Origin: Tillus elongatus
Taxonomy: Eukaryota; Arthropoda; Insecta; Coleoptera; Cleridae
Direction: 5' to 3'
Length of the DNA: 64,000 nt
NCBI GenBank assembly: GCA_964006375.1
Contig: OZ023262.1
Span: 199,354,778-199,418,777, forward strand
Under the pieces are notes generated by a model, which had not been told where the DNA came from, searched no databases, and saw only the letters and a program-made list of their open reading frames with translations. Shown here one piece after another: positions 24,006 through 34,131 of this stretch; within the stretch, counting starts at the first letter, position 1, and every line of letters starts with the position of its first letter. A program made the position numbers and the translations under genes.

Positions 24006-24498
24006 AACCGATAACTCAAAAAATATGCAACTGATTTCGATGAAACTCGGCAAGTGCCTTCTTTTATTAACGGATAACGTTTTCCGGGAAAGTTTTGAGT
24101 TTTGTTTAAAAAAAAATCTTTTTATCCGAAAATTACAAAGCTATTTTAATGAAATTTGGTGGATATGTTGCCTTGTAAAAGACCTTACTATACACTGAAA
24201 TTCAACTTTCTACATTTTTAGAAAATTGAGTTATTCGAATTTTGAGTTTTCTTTTGAAAAAAAAATTTTTCTCCAAAAATTACAAAGTTATTTTGATGAA
24301 ATTTGGTGGATATGTTGCCCTGGATAGTAGTAGTAGTAGGGCCTACTACACACCGAAATTTAACTTTCTAAGTTCGTAGAAACTTGAGTTATTCAAATTT
24401 GAAGTATTTAATAAACATTCACTACCATAACGCATTTGCTGCGTCCCGAACTTTTTTTCTTGCGCACCCCCAATGCATTAAGGCACGAGCCGCTACTG
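23046..24498. mobile_element. hAT-like element with 12-bp TIRs and 8-bp target duplication
   Basis: The left end CAGGGGCGGCTC and right end GAGCCGCTACTG are inverted repeats (10 of 12). Both sides carry the identical 8-mer CAGTCAAC (23038-23045 and 24499-24506). The 8-bp duplication and CAG...CTG ends are hallmarks of hAT transposons. An ORF at 23437-23691 (MMATASSCLISGQNNYDTVI) is not recognisable, and no hAT transposase is visible, so it is probably non-autonomous. It interrupts the Tc1/mariner-like element and itself contains an AT-core element. Confidence 0.85.
23811..24452 (+). mobile_element. AT-core element nested in the hAT-like element
   Basis: The palindromic end TGAATTTTTAATTTTAAAAATTCA, then ATGAGTGCGAATTAGGACCC, CCCATATCCAGGGTCAG, (AT)n (23917-24002, three interruptions), CCGATAACTCAAAAAATATG, two diverged repeats of GAAATTTGGTGGATATGTTG, and the terminal ACTACCATAACGCATTTGC with TGCGTCCCGAAC. 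It is full-length by comparison with 60124-60845. Confidence 0.75.
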
Positions 24499-24651
24499 CA
24501 GTCAACTATCAGAACTTGTCGTAATTCTGTCGCCATGCTGTTGTTTTATTTGTTTCGAAAGTATAAATTTTCTCGTAAACGGCTAACTTTAGACAAATTT
24601 CTTAAGAGATAAAAATTTTAGATAATGAATGCAGCTTCAAAATGAAGTGAC

Positions 24652-24740
24652 AACTTACTACCTGGTTCCGCACCGAGATGGCGACCCTGTCATATATCTC
24701 ACATCTAGGAGGCTGGCCACATTAGCCGTATTACTTTACA
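24652..24740 (+). repeat. Relative of the 606-746 direct unit
   Basis: GTGACAACTTACTACCTGG, TTCCGCACCGAGATGGCGAC and AGCCGTATTACTTTA follow the order of the unit at 606-746 and 912-1050, with an internal deletion. Confidence 0.6.
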
Positions 24741-25102
24741 AATATACCATTTTTTAAAGATTTAAAATGCATAGCTTAAATGATATTAAATAAAATAAAC
24801 GAAAATCGACCACCATCACCCCCACCTCCCTTATCCCCTGAACAAATAAACCCAAGGTTTTGAAAAAAAAAACATAGAACCTCATTCATACTTTACAGGA
24901 AAAATAAAACGAAAATCATGATTTGATTTTGGAGGTAAACTTATTTCTATGCATGTCTGCGTTGATCGGCCCCTGAAGAGCCGCTGTTTTCTGTTTCAGA
25001 AATTATAAACGCTCTTTGAAGACACGCATTATCTGGCAAACAATTTGAACAGCTTGTGGTTCTGAAAGCTAACTCAAAATATAAGCAGACCTAAATAGAA
25101 AA
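24741..25102. other. Unassigned sequence
   Basis: No gene or repeat recognised; it contains a C-rich tract near 24810-24840. Confidence 0.3.
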
Positions 25103-26430
<1,328 letters not shown>

Positions 26431-26612
26431 AGGCGCAATTGGATTTTTTTAATGTTATTTAGATAGTATGTCCCTTTAGTTATGTTCCTGCTTTTTTATA
26501 ATTTAGTTCATTTAAAAGAATACACTACTTTTGTTTCGTAATTTTTTTTAAACAATATGTAATGGAAAGGACTACAATCGATTTTTTTATGCATTCAGTT
26601 TAACTTCCATAT
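26431..26612. other. Short unassigned spacer
   Basis: No feature recognised. Confidence 0.3.
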
Positions 26613-28085
26613 CGTCACGTGTGGAAGTATTGCATCGGCGACAAAAATTTCAGGTTTTTTTTTCGCTTAAACGTCTTAAAAAGTGTCAAAACATATAGAA
26701 AACATGATTTGGGAACCAAAAATTTTTTCTCTGTCGGTCTGTAGGTCTTATGTCTGTCTGTAGCCACGATAACTTTAGAACGAATTGAGATATCGTCTTC
26801 AAATTTGGTATAAGTTAGCACCCGACAAACGAATGGTTCGGATTGTTTTTGGGTAAAATCGCTTTACCGGGTAGGGGATGAATGGGGGATGATTTGGTGA
26901 AAATTGACATTTTTTTGTTAAAAATCGACTAGAAAACTTTTAATTTCATCAAACATCTGGTATTCTGTGCTGAAATTAAATTAGGGGTTGAATGTGCAGG
27001 GGTGGAATATTGTTGACAAAAATTTCGAAATTTTGTTTTTGCTAAATCGGCGTAAAAAGTCTCAAAACGTATGGAAAACTTGATTCTGGAACGGGACACT
27101 GTGGCGTAGCGGGGAATGAGGTGGCGAATAATCTCGCAAGACTCGGTTCCCGGCGGCCGTTCTGTGGCCCGGAGCCTGCGATAGGCATAAGTAGGAAGAC
27201 AGTCTCTGTCGCCTTAGACAGGTGGACCGAGGAAGCAATGGAGAGGCACTGGGGATCGGTTGGTGGCTGCAGGCAGGCGAGGGACTTCGTGGAGGGGCCG
27301 GACACAGATAAAGCTGTCTGGCTACTCGGAAGGAGTCGACCTACGCTTCGCCGCATCCTTGGGTGCTGACAGGCCACTGCGCGCTTAGAAGACACCTCAC
27401 ATTGATAGGCGTAGAGAGGGATCCCATTTGCCAGGAATTCGGCGAGGATGAAGAAACGTCCTACCACTACCTGTGTGAATGCGAGGCTTTTGGGAGTCTT
27501 CGAGCAGAATTGTTCGGATCGAGGACTCTGCAGAGGAATCAGGTAAGTACCGTCCAATTGAAGACCGTAACAGCCTTCATCTCGAGGTCGAGGCGGTTTT
27601 GCGACGGAACCGAGTAGGGGTAGAGCATGGTTGCTGGGTTGCTGGGGTTGGCAAAAAGGGCCCATTGTGGCCTACTTGCCTGGCGTTGGCCTCCCCACCA
27701 CTGCTACTACTGATTCTGGAACGAATTTTTTGTCTGTCTGTCGGTCGGTCTGTCGTCTGTTAATAGGCGCAATAACTTTCGAACAAATTGAGATATCATC
27801 TTCAAATTTGGTATCCAGTTAGTACTCGACAAAGGAACGCTTCGAATTGTTTTTGGATATGATCGCTTCAGGCGGTAGGGTTTAAATAAGTGGTGATTTT
27901 GTGAAAATTTACGTTTTTCCATAAAACTCGAGTAACGTTTCAAAAGTTTATGGGTTCAGGAATACAAATATTTTCTTTGTGGTCAAGTCACGGGCCCTAA
28001 ATTCATTCCATGAGAATGTCTTTCTGGAGAGAATCAATTATCACAGCTATGTAAAAGTTATGATTCAATTTGCAGCACTATTTAA
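26613..28085 (-). repeat. 830-bp dispersed repeat, copy 2, interrupted
   Basis: The reverse complement of 6068-6897. It contains GCATCGGCGACAAAAATTT at the left end, two half-repeats (26640-26930 and 27010-27920 without the insertion), and ATGATTCAATTTGCAGCACT at the right end. The second half-repeat is split at TGATTCTGGAACG by a retrotransposon fragment. Confidence 0.75.
27095..27710 (+). mobile_element. 5'-truncated non-LTR retrotransposon (RNase H end) with 13-bp target duplication
   Basis: Flanked by TGATTCTGGAACG at 27082-27094 and 27711-27723. Only the 3' end of the element is present: GHCGVAGNEVANNLARLG (last RNase H motif), DTDKAVWLLGRSRPTLRRIL, LTGHCALRRHLTLIG, then ICQEFGEDEETSYHYLCEC. 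The domain order equals 7567-6989, but the sequence is clearly a different family. The untranslated tail ends in CCACTGCTACTAC without poly-A. A truncated 5' end with a flanking duplication is the mark of target-primed reverse transcription. Confidence 0.85.
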
Positions 28086-28500
28086 ATTAATAATAAACAC
28101 AGGTGAACTTTTAAGATTAAGGAATACATATTTGAGTTATAACCGCCGACTTTAATTTGATTTCTTTATAATAACTCAAATACACATGCAGTAATTGAGT
28201 TACTGCTATAAGTAATTTGATACTCAAGAGGGGAACTGAACTACCGTTAAAGTAATTGAATTATACATAAAGTAATTCAATTACTATGAGGGTAGTTATT
28301 ACTGTCATGTAGCTGAATTATATAATTGCATAGGAATTCAATTACATCCGAAGAGTACATAGTTGGTAGTTCAATTACTTTCTGAAAACATAAGTAGTTG
28401 GTAATTGCTATTACAATGATTCTGACAGGTAATTGGTAATTGGTAGTTTAACTATTCTAGGTAAGTGATTGTGACAGCTCTGGTAGTGGTTTAGTAGTTT
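28086..28500. other. AT-rich region full of GTAATTGAATTAC-like strings
   Basis: Many short copies of GTAATTGA, AATTCAATTAC and GGTAATTGGTAATTGG in both orientations between about 28170 and 28470, ending at GTGACAGCTCTGG. Such palindromic AATTAC content occurs in the ends of some hAT elements, but I could not find paired termini. Confidence 0.35.
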
Positions 28501-28566
28501 AGAATTTTTCATCCTCTGATGACGCTAACTTTGTTAGTGAAACGATCGTCAGGTCTATAAAAGAGG
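28500..28566 (+). ncRNA. Hammerhead ribozyme-like motif
   Basis: Outer stem I TTTT/AAAA, inner stem I CCT/AGG, CTGATGA at 28516-28522, stem II CGCTAAC-TTT-GTTAGTG, AAA, the palindrome CGATCG, TC, with predicted cleavage after 28550. Stem II has 7 bp if the last G of GTTAGTG is paired, or 6 bp plus one extra C if that G serves as G12. The motif recurs at 42.8, 45.7 and 45.8 kb with a compensatory change in stem II. Confidence 0.6.
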
Positions 28567-29106
28567 TGTTGTGGTGATTTGGGTTCTCGAAGTGTAGCAA
28601 TCCGGGCTCATTACAGGTTCCAAACTTAGTACCTAAATTTTATGTAAGGTTGAATGAAAATATTGACAAGTGAATGTGATACAATAAATTACTTTTAAAA
28701 TGTCTTAAATATACAAAAACTAAAATCACTTTTCTATAATGACGTGGTAATATTCCAATACAGACGTTCTTCATGATTAGATAAAACCAGTTTACAAGAC
28801 ACGGCAAATTACCTGCGGGCTTTCTTGTAAAATCAGATGAATAATTAGACTCTGAACTCCGCAAAAAATACGATTTATTATTAGTTAACTTGTTACATAA
28901 CTTGTGGACCCGTGTTTTATTTTATTTATAAATTTTATTACTATTTAGTTGCATTCTAAATGTTAACACAGTTTGACTGTGCCTTACGTATATCTTAACT
29001 AGTTGATACGTATAATAATTATGTATGTTATGACTTAACTACTTATTATTTGGTTATTATTAGACACCATACTACAAAACAATGAAAACATTCTTCAACT
29101 CCAATT
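28567..29106. other. Flank of the hammerhead-like repeat, then unassigned sequence
   Basis: The first 55 bases (GTTGTGGTGATTTGGGTTC, then GGGCTCATTACAGGTT) repeat next to the motifs at 45.86 and 42.97 kb. The rest shows no gene. Confidence 0.4.
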
Positions 29107-29430
29107 AGCTTTGGTGGTCCACGGGTAAGAACGTGTTCCTTTGAACCGAGCGGTACTGGGTTCGATTCCCAGGGTTCCCCTTTAACTTTTTCAGTATATA
29201 CTTTAAAAATTAACATCAACCTAGGTTGTGGCATTGTATTTAAGCAATTTATGTCTGCACATTCCACCCTTCGGAGGGGGCGTAAATGCGTCGGTCCTAC
29301 CCTCCTTACAGAAAGGCAGGGGTTGGGCAAACTTTCCAGGATAATGAGGTGAAACTGCTCCCTGGCGTCGGTGATTGGCCATAGTCGCGGAAATAGACCT
29401 ACGTTAAAGTTAAAAAAACTCTGATTAAGA
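29107..29430 (+). repeat. tRNA-derived SINE, copy 2
   Basis: The head TTGGTGGTCCACGGGTAAG with A-box-like sequence, B-box GGGTTCGATTCCC (29158-29170), then the body ACCTAGGTTGTGGCATTGTA, CGGAGGGGGCG, CAGAAAGGCAGGGG, and a 3' region through GGCGTCGGTGATTGGCCATA shared with 57895-57930. It is the most complete copy in the window. Confidence 0.8.
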
Positions 29431-30365
29431 ACTTTCAAAAGGGTTGATGGATGGTTTCTTTCTACATGTAGGCCAACCCGGAGCAGAAAAAGTTAATCAT
29501 CGGAATTTAAAGGAGATATTTATTTGATTCCTGCTGTTCTCTCTTTTAGCCTATTTATTGCATTTTCTGGAAATAGATTGAAAAAGTAATCAGAGTTATG
29601 CTGTGCGGGGTAAACAGGATTTTACGGTCTAGCTGCAAAATGGAATAAAGGCAGCTTATTATAATAGGTTCGGCTAAGTTTTTTTTCTCGCATTTTTCGT
29701 TTATACTTCCCTTTTATCTTCATCTCCGCCAAGTACCCCTATTAACTCCTGGAAAAGCCCTCTGCAACTTTACCTAATACTTTTATTTTTACTCCTTTGA
29801 CAAAGGAAGGAAGCTTTATCTCCACTTTCCATTGCCTTTATATAATTATTTTTGCACATTAATATACTACAAACTCCACCAAGCATCTAACAAATATTTA
29901 GGTTAAGTTATTTATTGAGTTATTGTTTTAAATATATATATAACTTGTTTTTACATTACACACATATCTACCTTTATGGTCATTCACCGATTTAATTGTT
30001 GAATACAAAAATAATCTTCGATAAATAACGTTCAATTTGTAATACCCGATTCACTGTGCAGTTATATTTACAATACAACACCTTAACAATTAAAATATTG
30101 TTTTTAAGACAAGTTTTGATTTAACTGCTATTTCGTACGAAATAAACATTTAAATAAATCTGTAACTGATCGGTTTCGAATTTTTTTTAGCGAGCACATT
30201 TAAAGTTACACAAATTGTTAAATGTTATATAAAACACCAAAACGCAGTCTAAAACTGTAACAGTTATTCGCATATTGAATACACATGACGTAGCGGCCTC
30301 CTCTCGCGCATCGCCCCTCTCAGAGTTACCAGACAGACTATGTAATCTATAAACCTTTGGCGCAG
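29431..30365. other. Unassigned AT-rich sequence
   Basis: A piece near 29735-29755 (AGTACCCCTATTAACTCCTGG) resembles 46963-46990 and suggests another low-copy repeat. No gene recognised. Confidence 0.3.
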
Positions 30366-31000
30366 ATAATAATAATAATAAACACTTTATTGATAATAAA
30401 ACTATATACATTACATTTTAGGGGTTAGCCCCCATGCCTTAAGCATAGTATGATTTCTTACAGGTTAGTGCATATTTGTATAAATATATCTAACAGTTTA
30501 AATTTAAGTGCATTTTGCTGGTCTTCTTTATTTTGAGTTTTATTGTATTGTCTGGAAACACTAGATTGTTTTGTTGCGGTTTGGTTGATTTTTAATTTAT
30601 TTTATTGGATTTAATTTGTATAGTAAGCCACAAGATTGGATGGGTTAAGGTTTATTTAGGAGGATTTGGTGAGGTATTTTGTGTTTAATTGTGAAGCGGG
30701 CTGTCGTAATTAAGGATTCTTAGATGGTTTGTAATGTAGGTTTGTTTGACAGTGTGTGCGAATTTTTTTTGTGTTGCTTCCTGAATTTTTTCAAATATTA
30801 GGCGGGTCTATGTTAGGTGATGTATTAGCTCCGTAGAGGTGCGTTTGGGTTTGTTTAAAATGATTTGGAGTCCTCTGTTTTGTACTAACTGTAGTTTATG
30901 GAGGTTGCAATTGCTGGTATTGCTGAAAACTGGGCTTGCATAGAGCATAGTGGGGCGGATATATATTTTGTAGATATATAGTTTGAGGTTGTGGTTTAAG

Positions 31001-32058
31001 GGGCTTGTATAATTGAGGAGAGGATAGAATGTTGCTGTTACTTCGGAGGCTTTTTGTGCTATTTTGGTGGTGTGTTCTTTGAAGGTTAGTTTTTGTCGAG
31101 TGTGATTCCAAGATATTTTGTAGTGTCCGTAATTTTTATTTTCGTATCGTTAATTGTTGGTCCTTGGGACATTGGGTGTTTTTTGTTTGTGTTTAGTTTC
31201 TGTCTTATAGTGTTTGTTTTGTAGGCGATTATTTGAATTCTCCATGTTGTATTTTTGTAGTGTGTTTATGTGATTTTGTATGTATTTTATTGATTGCGCA
31301 GCTTTGGTGGATTCCGCGATTATCGCAGTGTCGTCAGCAAAGAGGGCTAATTTTGTGTGGGGGTGCTTGGGGATGTTGTTTATGTAGTATGGAAAGAGGG
31401 TTGGAGATAGAACTGCCCCCTGAGGGACTCCAGCTGATATGGTTCGCTTGTGTGAAAGGTGATTGGTGTATTTGACTTCGAAGGTTTTGTTCGATATGAA
31501 TGACTTGATTATTTTAATTAAATATGTGGGGGCTTGTATAATTGAGGAGAGGATAGAATGTTGCTGTTACTTCGGAGGATTTTTGTGCTATTTCGGTGGT
31601 GTGTTCTTTGAAAGTTAGTTTTTGTCGAGTGTGATTCCAAGATATTTTGTAGTGTCCGTAATTTTTATTTTCGTATTGTTAATTGTTGGTCCTTGGGACA
31701 TTGGGTGTTTTTGGTTTGTGTTTAGTTTCTGTCTTATAGTGTTTGTTTTGTAGGCGATTATTTGAATTCTCCATGTTGTATTTTTGTAGTGTGTTTATGT
31801 GATTTTGTATGTATTTTATTGATTGCGCAGCTTTGGTGGATTCCGCGATTATCGCAGTGTCGTCAGCAAAGAGGGCTAATTTTGTGTGGGGGTGCTTGGG
31901 GATGTTGTTTATGTAGTATGGAAAGAGGGTTGGAGATAGAACTGCCCCCTGAGGGACTCCAGCTGGTATGGTTCGCTTGTGTGAAAGGTGATTGGTGTAT
32001 TTGACTTCGAAGGTTTTGTTCGATATGAATGACTTGATTATTTTAATTAAATATGTGG
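31001..32058 (-). repeat. 529-bp tandem duplication of the RT palm
   Basis: Units 31001-31529 and 31530-32058 are about 99% identical; I count roughly seven differences. Each carries the GVPQG and FADD motifs. The junction has GGG microhomology (ATATGTGG/GGGCTTG). Confidence 0.9.
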
Positions 32059-33311
32059 GTATTTGATATTGAATGTGCTTAAATATTGTGCCATACTGGG
32101 TCGATAGCCTTTTCTATATCTATTGATACTAATGCTGTGTTTTTTCTTAAACTGAAATGTTTGAGATCATGTCAGTTATGCGGATTAATTGAAGTGTCGT
32201 ACTTTTTTTCGTTAGAAACCCAAACTGCCCTGGAATGATTATATTGAGTTTGTTTTCGGCAGCGTTTAATATGTGTAGGATTATTTTTTCTAGGATTTTA
32301 GAAAAGCAGGGTAGAAGGCTAATTGGGAGGTAGCTCGGCGGTAGGAAGGGGTCTTTTTTTTAGGTTGTTTTGATCGGTATGACTATTGCGTTTCTCCAAG
32401 CGTTTGGAAAATAGTGTAGTCTTAGAGATGTGTTTATTATGTAATAGAGTTGTAGCTTTGTGCAGGAGGTTTTCTGTTTTTTAGTTTTTTATTATTTATT
32501 TGACCTCACTGGGGTTTTTAAGTCCGCCCGGTGGTGTTGGATCATGTAAGTTATTGAACTCTGTTACTTTGTTGTTGACTGAGTAGGTTGTTTGAATGTC
32601 CGAGTAATTTTTGGTGAGGTTGTGATTTTTTACGTAGGTGTTTGCAGTAATGTTAGGTTTGTCAGAGGCATTGGTTGTTAGTCCTCCTGGAGTTTTAAGG
32701 GAAGGGGTCTGGATGTTAGCGTTAGGGTTGCTCATTTTTTTTGCAATTGACCAGATTTTTTGTTTGTTTGATTTCGTGATGCTTTGTATCGAATTATCCA
32801 TTGAGTTGTTTTTATGTTATTTATTTGATTATTTATTCGGTTTGTTAGGGTGTTTATTTGACATTCGACTGCGGGATGGTGTGTGCGTTGATATTCTTTT
32901 CTGAGTTAGTTTTTGTGTGTGATGTAGTTTTTTATGTGTTGTGCGATATTGATTTTGTTTGATTGGTGATGGGTAGTTGTGGTTGATTGTTGGTAACATT
33001 TATGTAATAGGTTGCTTAGTTTGTGAATGCTTTCATCTATTTCCTGGCATGTATTGATTTTAGTGTTAATTCGAATTTATTAGTGTGCGATATTTGTTCC
33101 AGTCGGTATTTTTTGCTGTGTATTCTTGATTGTGACTTATGTTCGAGCTATTAAGTATCGCCATGGAGATTGTTAGGTGGGTTGAGTTTAGTTTGTTGTG
33201 TACTGATAGTGTAGAGGTGTCGACTGCGTGGGTAGTGGCCAGGTCAATAGTGGATGGTCGATATTGTGGGTTGTAGGGAATATGAGTATGGTTTGGAGGG
33301 TATTGTAGAAT

Positions 33312-33745
33312 AAAGTTTGTGTTCTGTAGAAAGTTGTGTAATTGAGTGCCTCCTGTGTTTGTGGTAGGGCAACTTCAGCTGGGGTGTAGGGCATTCTAGT
33401 CACCTATGATTATAAACTTATTAGGAAATAGATTTGTGAGGTTCTCAAATTCGTTTGTGTCAAATGAAGTGGATGGAGAAGAGTACAAATTTATTATAAC
33501 CGTGAGTGAAGTACTATGGCTTGTGTTTCAAAGCCGTGTTCTGCAGAAAGTTGTGTAATTGAGTGCCTCCTGTGTTTGTGGTAAGGCAACTCCAGCTGGG
33601 GTGTAGGGCATTATAGTCACCTATGATTATAAGCTTATTAGGAAATAGATTTGTGAGGTTCTCAAATTCGTTTGCATCAAATGAAGTGGATAGAGAAGAG
33701 TACAAATTTATTATAACCGTGAGTGAAGTACTATGGCTTGTGTTT
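33312..33745 (-). repeat. 217-bp tandem duplication in the endonuclease
   Basis: Units 33312-33528 and 33529-33745 align with a period of 217 and a handful of differences. Each contains the IIIGDYNALHPSW region or a variant of it. Confidence 0.85.
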
Positions 33746-33760
33746 CAAAGCAGTTGCTGA

Positions 33761-34131
33761 TGGGTATTTGTAGTTCGGAAAATGGGATGTTTTAAGATCA
33801 TGTGGGTATCTTCTTTAAATACTCTTCTTAGCGACATTTCCTCTCCGTGATAGGCTCTCCAGCGTCTAGCAATGTCTATTCTGCGCACACGCGCGCGCAC
33901 ATGTTGTGTGTGTGTGTTTTACAAGGTGATAGTATTATTTTTCTGTTCCAGAATATAACGATAAGCGAGTCCTTCCTATATCGGTAGGTGGTAGTGGAAT
34001 TTTCCTTTACGTGATAGTTAAGGATTTTTTTCACGCCCGAGGAGGTACCACCCCTTACATTAAGGGGCCGGTGAAGTCTCAACGGACGTTTCCGGTTCTG
34101 GTGTATGAGTCGGTTTCCCTTATAAACAAAA
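33761..34131. other. Possible 5' part of the next retrotransposon
   Basis: Contains a (CG/CA)n-like run near 33885-33920 and a GC-richer stretch (34030-34130) that probably belongs to the 5' end of the element at 34132, but no motif confirms it. Confidence 0.35.

Larger units (their letters stand above)
21737..24650 (-). mobile_element. Tc1/mariner-like element with long TIRs, split by nested insertions
   Basis: Arms at about 21737-21805 and 24588-24650 are inverted repeats (GTTTTGAAGCTGCACTCATT against AATGAATGCAGCTTCAAAAT; ACAAATTTGTCTAAAGTTA against TAACTTTAGACAAATTT). A minus-strand transposase lies at 22079-22941. Removing the hAT-like insertion (23046-24498) brings the element to about 1.45 kb, a normal size for this superfamily. 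The extreme ends and TA duplication were not located. Confidence 0.65.
30366..33760 (-). mobile_element. Jockey-like non-LTR retrotransposon, decayed, with internal duplications
   Basis: Minus-strand order: endonuclease (NKLIIIGDYNALHPSWSC, TNTGGTQLHNFLQ at about 33640-33540), a low-complexity Asn/Thr/His-rich linker, RT with ALVSIDIEKAIDPVWH (about 32110), GVPQGAVLSPTLFPYYINN and ALFADDTAIIAES (catalytic Asp pair, about 31340 and again about 31870), then LTFKEHTTKIAQKASEV and a tail ending in a (TTA)n run at about 30366-30385. Many stops and frame changes are present. The catalytic ADD is preserved in both duplicated copies. Composition is biased to A and C on the coding strand. Confidence 0.8.

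Noticed and set aside
28170..28490. Complete hAT element suggested by GTAATTGAATTAC strings
   Set aside because: No paired termini or target duplication seen, so it is left as an AT-rich region.
29107..29180. Functional tRNA gene
   Set aside because: A and B boxes are good, but the acceptor arm does not close and the same head is attached to a repeated body, so it is a SINE.
29046..29438. 130-codon minus-strand ORF
   Set aside because: Antisense reading of the SINE; the similar frame at 57783-58192 has the same cause.
31233..32004. Two nearly identical 80-codon plus-strand ORFs (MNSPCCIFVVCLCDF...)
   Set aside because: Antisense of the duplicated RT palm. The duplication, not coding, explains their identity.
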